In this document: positions 1 to 6,463 of the stretch, one piece after another
Position numbering within the stretch: position 1 is the first letter of the stretch
Layout: each line of letters begins with the position of its first letter
Assembly (NCBI GenBank): GCA_002686705.1
Contig: NYYH01000008.1
Coordinates: 2,295-14,814 of the forward strand
Length of the DNA: 12,520 nucleotides
Source of the DNA: Bacteroidota bacterium
GTDB lineage: Bacteria; Bacteroidota; Bacteroidia; Bacteroidales; F082
Direction of reading: 5' to 3'
Notes under the pieces: generated by a model
Told to the model about the DNA's origin: nothing
The model's input: only the letters and a program-made list of their open reading frames with translations
Database searches by the model: none
Made by a program: the position numbers and the translations under genes

Positions 1-1186
1 AATTCTTCCTGACGGTATGATCAAGGATATGCTAATTGATGGTATATTAGGCGGAGTTGGAGGCGTAATTGTTTTTCTTCCTAATATTCTTATTCTGTTC
101 TTCTTTTTAACAGTCATGGAAGCATCAGGGTACATGGCCAGAGTTGCTTTTATTGTTGATAAACTGATGCATAAGGTTGGCCTTCATGGTAAATCTTTCG
201 TGCCAATGCTAATGGGTTTCGGGTGTAACGTACCTGCGATAATGGCAACCCGAACAATAGAGAATAAAAGCGATAGGTTGGTGACAATGCTTATCACCCC
301 TCTTATGTCGTGCAGTGCAAGATATCCGGTTTATATACTGTTGATAAATGCTTTCTTTATAAATTATAGAGGAAGTGTATTATTTGGAATTTATTTTGTT
401 GGAATAATATTGGCAGGTATGGTTGCCTGGATATTGAAAAAATCGCTTTTCAAGGTTGAAACTGTTCCTTTTGTTATGGAATTACCACCATATCGCAAAC
501 CTCAACTTAAAGCTGTTATAAAGCAAACATGGTTTAAAGGTGAGCAGTATCTAAGAAAGATGGGTACGATTATTTTGGTCGCATCGATTGTTGTATGGGC
601 ACTTGGATATTTTCCAGTAAACAATGAAATAAATATTAAATATGATGGTCAGATTGCAACTATTAAATCACAGATCTCAGAGCAAAATAGTCAAAAGAAG
701 AACGATGAACTCATTCAGTCAATAAAGAGACTAAATTCAACAAAATTAAGTGAAAAGCAAGAAAACTCATACATTGGAAAGATTGGTAAGTTTATTGAGC
801 CAGCAGTTAAACCACTTGGATTCGATTGGAAAATGGGAATAGGCCTTATTGCAGGATCAGCCGCAAAAGAGATTGTTATAAGTACATTGGGAGTACTGTA
901 TCAATCGAGTAGTGATGTTGAAGATACTCAATTGCTCGTTACTAAAATAAAAGCCCAGGTTTATGAAAGTGGCCCTCACAAAGGCAAGCATGTATTTACT
1001 CCATTAGTGGCAATATCATTTATGCTGTTTATACTAATATATTTTCCTTGTATTGCTGTTGTTGCTGCTATTAAAAATGAATCTGGAAATTGGAAGTGGG
1101 CGTTGTTTTTAACAGTTTATACAACTGCACTTGCTTACCTTATTTCATTCTTAACCTATCAAACGGGTACTTTGTTGGGTTTATGA
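1..1186 (+). CDS. feoB: Ferrous iron transporter FeoB, C-terminal part (5' end outside window)
   Basis: FeoB is the inner-membrane Fe(II) importer: an N-terminal GTPase domain followed by a helical membrane domain with two Gate motifs. The reading frame is open from base 2 (ILPDG before the first ATG at 17), so this is the inside of a gene cut by the window edge, not a start. About 394 residues are visible, covering the membrane region only; the GTPase domain lies upstream. Diagnostic stretches are GGVGGVIVFLPN, GYMARVAFI, GFGCNVPAIMATRTIE (first Gate, with its Cys near base 224), the GSAAKEIVIST segment and a second conserved Cys in FPCIAVVAAI. A hydrophilic, Lys/Gln-rich loop (about bases 620-780) separates membrane segments, as is common in Bacteroidota FeoB. 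The end LTYQTGTLLGL is normal and intact. Recognition is by family motifs and is very secure. Confidence 0.96.
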   Translation, partial: ILPDGMIKDMLIDGILGGVGGVIVFLPNILILFFFLTVMEASGYMARVAFIVDKLMHKVGLHGKSFVPMLMGFGCNVPAIMATRTIENKSDRLVTMLITPLMSCSARYPVYILLINAFFINYRGSVLFGIYFVGIILAGMVAWILKKSLFKVETVPFVMELPPYRKPQLKAVIKQTWFKGEQYLRKMGTIILVASIVVWALGYFPVNNEINIKYDGQIATIKSQISEQNSQKKNDELIQSIKRLNSTKLSEKQENSYIGKIGKFIEPAVKPLGFDWKMGIGLIAGSAAKEIVISTLGVLYQSSSDVEDTQLLVTKIKAQVYESGPHKGKHVFTPLVAISFMLFILIYFPCIAVVAAIKNESGNWKWALFLTVYTTALAYLISFLTYQTGTLLGL

Positions 1187-1216
1187 TCATTAACAGTTAG
1201 GGGTGCTGAATTATTT

Positions 1217-1256
1217 TACCTTTGTCTTTCTTAAGAATAAAGTTTTTTTAACTTTG
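1217..1256 (+). promoter_or_regulatory. Candidate Bacteroidota promoter(s) for the Hpt gene
   Basis: Two perfect matches to the Bacteroidota -7 box TAnnTTTG lie in the feoB-hpt gap: TACCTTTG at 1217-1224 and TAACTTTG at 1249-1256. The TTTG of the first box could act as a -33 element for the second, although the 24-base gap is longer than the usual spacing of about 19-23. Transcription would begin around 1231 or 1263 and leave a leader of roughly 30-65 bases. A weak AAAGTT/AACTTT inverted repeat (1239-1255) overlaps the second box. The boxes are seen directly; their use is inferred. Confidence 0.5.
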
Positions 1257-1294
1257 TCATAGTTTGATCACTATTTTAGCAACACTAATAACCC

Positions 1295-1642
1295 ATGGGA
1301 GCAATTAACAAAGCACAATTCATTGAAAATTTTCAATATTTTGATAAAGAAATAGTACTGGAAATAATTGATATCTTTTTAAAAGAGTATCCCGAAAGGA
1401 TAAAAACGATTGCCGCGGATATTGAAGCAGGTGATTGTGACAATCTCAAGTTTAATGCGCACAGTATTAAAGGAGTTATAGCGAATTTTGTAGCTCCAGA
1501 TGCAGAACAATGTGCAAGAGAGCTTGAAATTATGGCTACCGAAAAAAATATGGATGGAGTTAAAGAATTGTTCGTAGAGTTTAAAGAAAGTAGTGAATCT
1601 ATGGTTGATGAATTAAAGGAGTTAAGAGAAAACTTTACTTAA
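1295..1642 (+). CDS. Single-domain histidine phosphotransfer (Hpt) protein
   Basis: This 115-residue protein is essentially one Hpt domain, a four-helix bundle that carries a phosphoryl group between receiver domains in a phosphorelay. The signature is NAHSIKGVIANF with the phospho-accepting His at residue 56, followed by the Lys-Gly (59-60) typical of Hpt proteins and a downstream helix CARELEIMA. There is no signal peptide or membrane segment, so it should be cytoplasmic. The ATG at 1295 gives a length normal for stand-alone Hpt proteins, and no Shine-Dalgarno is present. It sits 108 bases after feoB with its own candidate -7 boxes and faces the convergent TPR gene. No hybrid kinase or receiver-only protein is adjacent; the classical kinase/regulator pair at 9034-11285 would not need an Hpt. 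Its partners are therefore unknown. Domain assignment is secure, the pathway is not. Confidence 0.9.
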   Translation: MGAINKAQFIENFQYFDKEIVLEIIDIFLKEYPERIKTIAADIEAGDCDNLKFNAHSIKGVIANFVAPDAEQCARELEIMATEKNMDGVKELFVEFKESSESMVDELKELRENFT

Positions 1643-1646
1643 CCTA

Positions 1647-1660
1647 TTTACGTCCGTAAA
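1647..1660. terminator. Possible bidirectional terminator hairpin between convergent genes
   Basis: The inverted repeat TTTACG-tc-CGTAAA fills most of the 23-base gap between the stop codons of the Hpt gene (+) and the TPR gene (-). The position suits a shared terminator, but the stem is only 5-6 bp and no clear T-run follows on either strand, so an intrinsic terminator is only a weak call. Confidence 0.3.
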
Positions 1661-1665
1661 CCATG

Positions 1666-2691
1666 TTACTTTGGCCTAAGCATATCATCAAGCCTGTTCA
1701 TCCCCTGTACTGCTAATGGATAGTTTGGTAACAATTCTAAAGATATCTTATATTGTTCACGAGCTTCGTTATAATCGCCCATAGCTTCCATTGTTCTACC
1801 CAGATTATAAATTGCTTCAACAAATCGGGGATTAATTAAAACGGCTTCCTGAAACATTAATTTAGCATTTTCAAAGTCTTCAAGCTCAACTAAATATATA
1901 TAACCCATATTATAGTATGCCCGCTTGTTTCCTTGGTAAAGTTCAGTTATTCTGCTAAATTTTTCAATAGCCTTTGTAAATTCACTCTGCTCCTGGTAAT
2001 ACATTCCAAGATAATAAAGAGCACGTTCATCATCAGGTCGTGCTCTTAATGCGTTGTTAAAATAAATTTTAGAAATAGTATCGTTTGCTTTCGTGTAAAT
2101 TACACCAAGTTGCATATTGGCCATGTAATTATTCGAATCAAGATTGGCTGAAATTTTAAGATTAATTATAGCTGCTGAAGTGTCCTTTTTTTCAATTAAT
2201 CCAATAGCTTTAATATAATACGGCTCAGGATTTTGACGGTTTAGATTAATCGCTTCATCAGCATATTGTATCGCAGTACGTGCATCATCGAGTTTAAGAT
2301 AAATTTCAGATAGTTTTAAGTAAGGAATTGTATTTCTTGGTTCTAACCTGATAGATTTTTTTAATGAAGCAATGCTGTTATCAGTTTGTCCAAGCACAAA
2401 ATAAATATCTGATAACAGAATAAACAAATCTGGATTATCGGGTGTTAATTCAAGGGCTGCCTGTAAATCGCGTAACGCGTGATCAATATTCCCTTTTTGT
2501 AGATATAATTCAGCTCTGTCCTCTAGCAAGCCAGCGTTTAATGAATCTGTTAACAGTAAATTTGTAAGAATTGTAATAGAGTCAGCTTCTGGTGTAATTG
2601 TCTTATTTTCTCTTTGACTTACATCATTGCATCCCCAAAATAATGCACCGATAATTACAAAGAAAGCAATAAAATATTTAAATAGTACCAT
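1666..2691 (-). CDS. TPR-repeat lipoprotein, last gene of the bcp-recA operon
   Basis: A 341-residue protein with an N-terminal hydrophobic segment (residues 5-19) ending at Cys21 in LFWGC. This resembles a lipobox, though Phe and Trp at -3/-2 are not canonical. About eight tandem 34-residue tetratricopeptide repeats follow from roughly residue 53 to 327, recognisable by motifs such as LLSDIYFVLGQ, YYLGMYYQEQSEF, YYNMGYIYL and IYNLGRTMEAMGDYNEA with Pro-terminated second helices. TPR arrays bind other proteins, so the likely role is a periplasm-facing scaffold anchored in the envelope; no enzyme domain is seen. Its ATG overlaps the recA stop by one base (TAATG), which implies co-transcription and translational coupling. 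The partnership with recA is odd by function and may only reflect shared expression. Lipidation is likely but not certain; a simple membrane anchor is the alternative. Confidence 0.88.
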   Translation of the reverse strand: MVLFKYFIAFFVIIGALFWGCNDVSQRENKTITPEADSITILTNLLLTDSLNAGLLEDRAELYLQKGNIDHALRDLQAALELTPDNPDLFILLSDIYFVLGQTDNSIASLKKSIRLEPRNTIPYLKLSEIYLKLDDARTAIQYADEAINLNRQNPEPYYIKAIGLIEKKDTSAAIINLKISANLDSNNYMANMQLGVIYTKANDTISKIYFNNALRARPDDERALYYLGMYYQEQSEFTKAIEKFSRITELYQGNKRAYYNMGYIYLVELEDFENAKLMFQEAVLINPRFVEAIYNLGRTMEAMGDYNEAREQYKISLELLPNYPLAVQGMNRLDDMLRPK

Positions 2692-3719
2692 TATTGATCA
2701 GCATCAATAGCCTCTTTTATTTTAGTTTCTAATTCATCAGTAAGATCAGGATTGTCAATTAGTAATGATTTTACTGCATCTCTTCCTTGACCAAGCTTTG
2801 TTTCGCCATAACTGAACCAGGAACCACTTTTCTTAATAATTTCATAGTCAACTCCAAGATCAATAATTTCACCAATTTTTGAAATACCTTCACCATAAAC
2901 GATATCAAACTCTGCTTTACGAAAAGGTGGTGCAACTTTATTTTTTACGACTTTAACCCGCACACGGTTCCCCTTAATATTATCACCGTCTTTAATCTGA
3001 CCAATTCTGCGAATGTCAAGTCTGACGGATGCATAAAATTTCAGTGCATTGCCACCAGTAGTTGTTTCAGGATTGCCAAACATAACACCAATTTTTTCGC
3101 GTAACTGGTTTATAAAAATACAAACGGTACCAGTTTTACTGATGTTTGCTGTAAGTTTTCGTAATGCTTGTGACATAAGCCGGGCGTGGAGACCCATTTT
3201 TGAATCGCCCATTTCACCGTCAATTTCACTTTTTGGTGTTAGAGCAGCCACTGAATCAATAACGATGACATCGATAGCAGCAGATCTTATTAAACTATCA
3301 GTTATTTCAAGGGCTTGTTCACCATGATCAGGTTGTGAGATCAATAGATTTTGTGTATCTATTCCAAGCTTCTCAGCGTAAAACCTGTCGAATGCATGTT
3401 CTGCATCAATAAAAGCTGCAATGCCTCCGTTTTTCTGTGCTTCTGCTATCATGTGCATTGCAAGCGTTGTTTTTCCTGATGATTCAGGGCCGAAAATTTC
3501 AACTACCCTTCCTTTTGGTACGCCACCCACTCCAAGTGCATGGTCAAGGCTAATTGACCCTGTAGAGATTGATGCAACTTCATCAACAACTTCATCGCCA
3601 AGTTTCATTATAGAGCCTTTTCCATATGCCTTTTCAATGTTTCCGAGTGTAGCTTCTAGGGCTTTTATTTTTTGTTGTCTGAACTTATCAGTATGTTCTT
3701 TTGCTTTACTGTTGGTCAT
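2691..3719 (-). CDS. recA: Recombinase RecA
   Basis: RecA forms ATP-dependent filaments on single-stranded DNA, drives homologous pairing and strand exchange, and triggers LexA-type self-cleavage in the SOS response. All hallmarks are present in 342 residues, the usual length: Walker A GPESSGKT at 77-84, the catalytic-Glu region DAEHAFD near 105-111, Walker B VIVID at 151-155, loop L1 around [16 protein letters not shown], the [21 protein letters not shown] stretch (203-223, including loop L2), and [14 protein letters not shown]. The C-terminal tail is short and mildly acidic. The ATG at 3719 gives the normal N-terminal helix ([18 protein letters not shown]). It lies 7 bases after the bcp stop and overlaps the TPR gene by one base, so it is the middle gene of a three-gene operon. 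I saw no obvious SOS operator next to the operon promoter. Confidence 0.99.
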   Translation of the reverse strand: MTNSKAKEHTDKFRQQKIKALEATLGNIEKAYGKGSIMKLGDEVVDEVASISTGSISLDHALGVGGVPKGRVVEIFGPESSGKTTLAMHMIAEAQKNGGIAAFIDAEHAFDRFYAEKLGIDTQNLLISQPDHGEQALEITDSLIRSAAIDVIVIDSVAALTPKSEIDGEMGDSKMGLHARLMSQALRKLTANISKTGTVCIFINQLREKIGVMFGNPETTTGGNALKFYASVRLDIRRIGQIKDGDNIKGNRVRVKVVKNKVAPPFRKAEFDIVYGEGISKIGEIIDLGVDYEIIKKSGSWFSYGETKLGQGRDAVKSLLIDNPDLTDELETKIKEAIDADQ

Positions 3720-3726
3720 ATACTAT

Positions 3727-4185
3727 TTATTTTAGAGTTTCAAGAATTTGGTTAGTATGGTCTTTTGTTTTTACTTTTTCAAAAATGTTACTTATGATCC
3801 CGTTTTCATCAATTATGAAAGTTGTACGAAGAAGACCCTCATATTCACGACCATATAATTTTTTTAATCCCCAAACACCGAATTGCTTAATAATTTCTTT
3901 ATCAGGATCGGATATTAGAGTAAAAGGTAGTTTGTGTTTTTCTTTAAAATTAATATGTGATTTTGTATTGTCGGGGCTCACACCAATTATTTCATATCCC
4001 TTTTCGATCCACATATTATAATTATCACGTAAGTCGCAAGCTTCGTTAGTACATCCCGGAGTGTTATCTTTAGGATAGAAGTACAGAATTATTTTTTTTC
4101 CTTTGAAATCCGAAAGTGATACTTCTGTCCCATTTTCGTCAATACCTTTAAAATCAGGCGCTTTGTCTCCAGTCTTTAACTTCAT
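3727..4185 (-). CDS. bcp: Thioredoxin-dependent thiol peroxidase (BCP/PrxQ-type peroxiredoxin)
   Basis: This peroxiredoxin reduces hydrogen peroxide and organic hydroperoxides in the cytoplasm, with thioredoxin as usual reductant. The 152-residue length is typical of PrxQ/BCP. The active site reads DNTPGCTNEACDLRD: peroxidatic Cys45 and, five residues later, resolving Cys50, the pattern of the atypical two-Cys PrxQ group. Upstream are the family motifs GDKAPDF (6-12) and KKIILYFYPKD (30-40); downstream are IGVSPD and FTLISDPD, then TTFIIDENG. It is the first gene of the operon with recA (7-base gap) and a TPR lipoprotein. A perfect -7 box lies about 55 bases upstream. The bcp-recA neighbourhood recurs in Bacteroidota from what I recall, so this is a conserved pairing of oxidant defence and DNA repair rather than a novelty. 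Confidence 0.97.
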   Translation of the reverse strand: MKLKTGDKAPDFKGIDENGTEVSLSDFKGKKIILYFYPKDNTPGCTNEACDLRDNYNMWIEKGYEIIGVSPDNTKSHINFKEKHKLPFTLISDPDKEIIKQFGVWGLKKLYGREYEGLLRTTFIIDENGIISNIFEKVKTKDHTNQILETLK

Positions 4186-4239
4186 ATTATTAAATTATCG
4201 CGAGATAGGTAGTCATGAATAATTTCATAAAAGATAACA

Positions 4240-4247
4240 CAAAACTA
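4240..4247 (-). promoter_or_regulatory. Candidate -7 box of the bcp-recA-TPR operon
   Basis: Read on the minus strand, 4247-4240 is TAGTTTTG, a perfect TAnnTTTG. Transcription would begin near 4234, giving a leader of about 50 bases before the bcp ATG. No convincing TTG/TTTG -33 element is visible at the right spacing. This is the only perfect box on this strand in the 129-base gap. Confidence 0.5.
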
Positions 4248-4314
4248 TGAAAAATTTTATCCTAATGGAACTTTTAACTAGGCAAAATTTATCTTAGGTT
4301 CATCACAAACAAGC

Positions 4315-4557
4315 TTACTCGAACATGGATAGTGTATCTGTATCTTTATTAAATAAATCGAGCTGATTATGCTGTATATGGTATTTATCGGGTACAGACT
4401 TATCGAATTTTTCTATATAGAATCGTATGCTTTTCTTTATTAGTTTGTTAGGTGTTGTTTGTCGTGCGCTACAATAGTTTCTTAAAGAATTCATCTGCCG
4501 TTCCGAGAGCATGAAGGTCAGCTTTTTGAATTTCTTTTTTTTATACCTGTTTTTCAT
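4315..4557 (-). CDS. Small ribbon-helix-helix-like protein with C-terminal beta-clamp-binding motif
   Basis: An 80-residue protein, not recognised by name. The start is very basic (residues 2-12, with Lys/Arg at most positions). It leads into a predicted strand (KKLTFMLS, 11-18), a helix (ERQMNSLRNYCSARQ, 19-33), a TTPN turn (34-37) and a second helix (KLIKKSIRFYIEKF, 38-51). That strand-helix-helix order and length match ribbon-helix-helix (MetJ/Arc/CopG) DNA-binding folds. The acidic, flexible tail holds QLDLF at 65-69, an exact match to the QLxLF-type pentapeptide that docks on the DNA polymerase sliding clamp, and a second LSMF-like patch at the very end. I infer a DNA-binding protein recruited to the replication or repair machinery. 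It stands alone 129 bases upstream of bcp. No toxin-like partner is adjacent, which argues against an antitoxin. The gene call is firm; the function is inference. Confidence 0.75.
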   Translation of the reverse strand: MKNRYKKKKFKKLTFMLSERQMNSLRNYCSARQTTPNKLIKKSIRFYIEKFDKSVPDKYHIQHNQLDLFNKDTDTLSMFE

Positions 4558-4598
4558 AAGGAATGCATCTCTACAGAATACAGCTGCAAATTACTAAA

Positions 4599-4640
4599 AA
4601 TAATCGTACTTAATCAGTGCGCCGAAATACGATAATTATT
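4599..4640. promoter_or_regulatory. Inverted repeat upstream of the RHH-like gene
   Basis: ATCGTA (4603-4608) and TACGAT (4628-4633) form a perfect 6-bp inverted repeat. It extends with AATA/TTATT pairing around a 2-base bulge and encloses a 19-base loop. It lies about 45-85 bases upstream of the small RHH-like gene, so it could be an operator for that protein or a leader hairpin. There is no T-run typical of a terminator. No perfect -7 box for the gene was found nearby. Confidence 0.3.
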
Positions 4641-4715
4641 ATTTAATTCTCAAGAACAATTTCTTTATGTGACAACTTTGAACTTACCCTGATGTTACTT
4701 ATTAATCAGGTTTTG

Positions 4716-4906
4716 ACCACAAATGCAACGAAGTGCATCTCAAAGGCGTCAAAGACAAATAACTGCAAGTATTATTAGTATTTAAATGGTTTTATGAATA
4801 TTCTTTCCATTGTGCTTTCTTTGTGTTTACCTTAGTGATACTTAGTGGTTAATTTTTTACCGCAAAGGCAACAAAGTGCAACTCAAAAGTGCACAAAGAG
4901 AGATAA
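4716..4906. repeat. Three-copy degenerate CACAAAG/CTTTGTG intergenic repeat
   Basis: Two direct copies of about 47 bases, 4716-4762 and 4859-4906, share most positions: ACC-CAAA-GCAAC, then AAGTGCA-CTCAAA, then CAAAG. Between them (4812-4850) is an inverted, more diverged copy made of CTTTGTGTTTAC, CTTAGTGAT and CTTAGTGGTT units, which can pair imperfectly with the right-hand copy across a short T-rich loop. Each copy is itself built from 9-12 base units. This looks like the widespread short 'CTTTGTG...CTTAGTGGTT' non-coding repeat found between genes in many bacteria. I see no open reading frame of note in the 417-base gap 4558-4974. The function is unknown; RNA folding or a REP-like role is possible. 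Confidence 0.6.
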
Positions 4907-4974
4907 AAATCTTTACTTTAATAGTAATACCTTTTAATTATAATCTGAAGCTTTAATAATGGTTACTTTATAAA

Positions 4975-6351
4975 TTATTTAATCAGGTCAATAACTTCTG
5001 TAGCATATTTTTTGGCCTTCTCTACACTTGTACTTTCAGCATATACTCGCATAATAGGTTCAGTATTTGAGGTTCGTAAGTGAACCCATCCATCAGGGAA
5101 ATCAATTTTAACACCATCAATAGTTGATATAGGGTAGTTACTATAATGTGATATTACACGTTCAAAGTAAGTAGCAACTTCCATTCCTGGTTTAAGTTCT
5201 ATTTTATTCTTTGAAATGACATAATTAGGGTATTCCAACCTTAATTTACTGAGTTTTATTTTTCTCTTTGCAAGATATGTTAGTAGCAAGGCTATCCCAA
5301 CAAGAGCATCACGACCATGGTGTAATTCAGGATATATTATTCCACCGTTTCCTTCACCACCAATTACGGCGCCGACCTTTTTCATCTTTTCCACAACGTT
5401 TACTTCTCCAACGGCAGAAGCTGTGTAATTACCTCCTGCTTTTTCGGTAACATCACGCAAGGCTCTTGTTGAAGAAAGATTTGAAACAGTGTTACCTTTC
5501 TTATTTTGCAGTATGTAATCTGCAACCGCCACCAAAGTATATTCTTCTCCAAATAATTCACCGTTTTCCATAACAAGTGCCAACCTGTCAACATCTGGAT
5601 CTACAACAACACCGATATCAGCTTTCTCTTCAACCACCAACTTGCGTATTTCATGCAAGTTCTCGGGAATAGGCTCCGGATCATGCTGGAAATCACCTGA
5701 GGGATTGCAATTTAGTTCAATAATATCTTCAACACCAAGAGCTCTAAGCAGGGGAGGTATAGATATTCCTCCGGTTGAGTTTACAGCATCAACAGCTACT
5801 TTAAATTTCGCTTTTTTAATAAGATCCTTATCAACAAGTTTCAGGGCAATAATCTTGTTTATATGATTTTCAATTGTAGTACTATTGTTTTCAATATTTC
5901 CTAATTCTTCGACATTACTAAATGTAATATCTTCTTCTTCTGCAAGTTTCAACACCCTCTCTCCTTCGGCAGCTGAAATAAATTCACCCTTGTTATTAAT
6001 GAGTTTTAGAGCATTCCAATTCTTAGGGTTATGGCTTGCAGTAATAATAATGCCACCGTCTGCAACTAAATCCATTACTGCCATTTCAACAGTTGGTGTT
6101 GTTGAAAGGCCCGTGTTGACAACATCAATTCCCATCCCTACTAGGGTCGAATTTACTAAACTTTCAACCAATGAACCTGAAATCCGCGCATCCCTACCCA
6201 CAACAAACTTCAATCGTTTTTTAGGATTGTTTTCTTTAACCAACGATGCAAAAGCAGCGGTAAACTTAACGATATCAATAGGAGTAAGGTTATCACCCGG
6301 TTTACCTCCTATGGTTCCTCTAATCCCGGATATGGATTTTATTAATGTCAT
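4975..6351 (-). CDS. glmM: Phosphoglucosamine mutase (alpha-D-phosphohexomutase family)
   Basis: GlmM converts glucosamine-6-phosphate to glucosamine-1-phosphate, the step before UDP-GlcNAc for peptidoglycan and LPS; it is cytoplasmic and Mg-dependent. The 458 residues show all four phosphohexomutase landmarks: phosphoserine loop TASHNP with Ser106, metal loop DPDVDR at 251-256, sugar-binding loop GEGNGG at 332-337, and phosphate-binding RTSNTEPIMRVYAE at 426-439. The N-terminus MTLIKSISGIRGTIGG is the form usual in Bacteroidota. The metal and sugar loops (DPDVDR, GEGNGG rather than DGDxDR, GEQSGH) are of the archaeal/PMM-like type, so phosphomannomutase or phosphoglucomutase activity cannot be excluded from sequence alone. 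It follows namZ on the same strand with a 112-base gap holding its own -7 box. Family is certain; substrate is likely. Confidence 0.92.
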   Translation of the reverse strand: MTLIKSISGIRGTIGGKPGDNLTPIDIVKFTAAFASLVKENNPKKRLKFVVGRDARISGSLVESLVNSTLVGMGIDVVNTGLSTTPTVEMAVMDLVADGGIIITASHNPKNWNALKLINNKGEFISAAEGERVLKLAEEEDITFSNVEELGNIENNSTTIENHINKIIALKLVDKDLIKKAKFKVAVDAVNSTGGISIPPLLRALGVEDIIELNCNPSGDFQHDPEPIPENLHEIRKLVVEEKADIGVVVDPDVDRLALVMENGELFGEEYTLVAVADYILQNKKGNTVSNLSSTRALRDVTEKAGGNYTASAVGEVNVVEKMKKVGAVIGGEGNGGIIYPELHHGRDALVGIALLLTYLAKRKIKLSKLRLEYPNYVISKNKIELKPGMEVATYFERVISHYSNYPISTIDGVKIDFPDGWVHLRTSNTEPIMRVYAESTSVEKAKKYATEVIDLIK

Positions 6352-6443
6352 TTTAATAGTTTAATTTTATCGTGGTTCTAACTGTTTTTGTCTGGAGAAA
6401 ATTACCTTCCTTTGTATTAACAATATTATACTTTTTCTTATTG

Positions 6444-6451
6444 CAAAATTA
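6444..6451 (-). promoter_or_regulatory. Candidate -7 box for glmM
   Basis: The minus strand reads TAATTTTG at 6451-6444, a perfect TAnnTTTG, just after the namZ stop and about 93 bases before the glmM ATG. The -33 position shows only a partial TTTAC. It suggests glmM can be transcribed independently of namZ. Confidence 0.45.
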
Positions 6452-6463
6452 TAAAAATTAGGA

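Noticed and set aside
3049..4021. Several open frames on the plus strand across recA and bcp
   Set aside because: They mirror strongly conserved genes on the minus strand, show no domain and have no promoter or spacing that would suggest genes.
4186..4314. SOS/LexA operator controlling the bcp-recA operon
   Set aside because: I looked for a clear palindromic operator around the -7 box and saw none; recA here may be controlled otherwise.
4315..4557. Antitoxin of a toxin-antitoxin pair
   Set aside because: The RHH-like fold fits, but no small toxin gene overlaps or adjoins it; the neighbours are bcp and a gene-free repeat region.
4716..4906. CRISPR array
   Set aside because: Only two direct copies plus one inverted copy, imperfect, with no regular spacers and no cas genes.
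5885..6364. Long open frame (159 codons) on the plus strand across glmM
   Set aside because: It is wholly antisense to a clearly conserved enzyme, its translation is a low-complexity Ser/Leu/Pro/Ile-rich mirror, and it has no recognisable domain.
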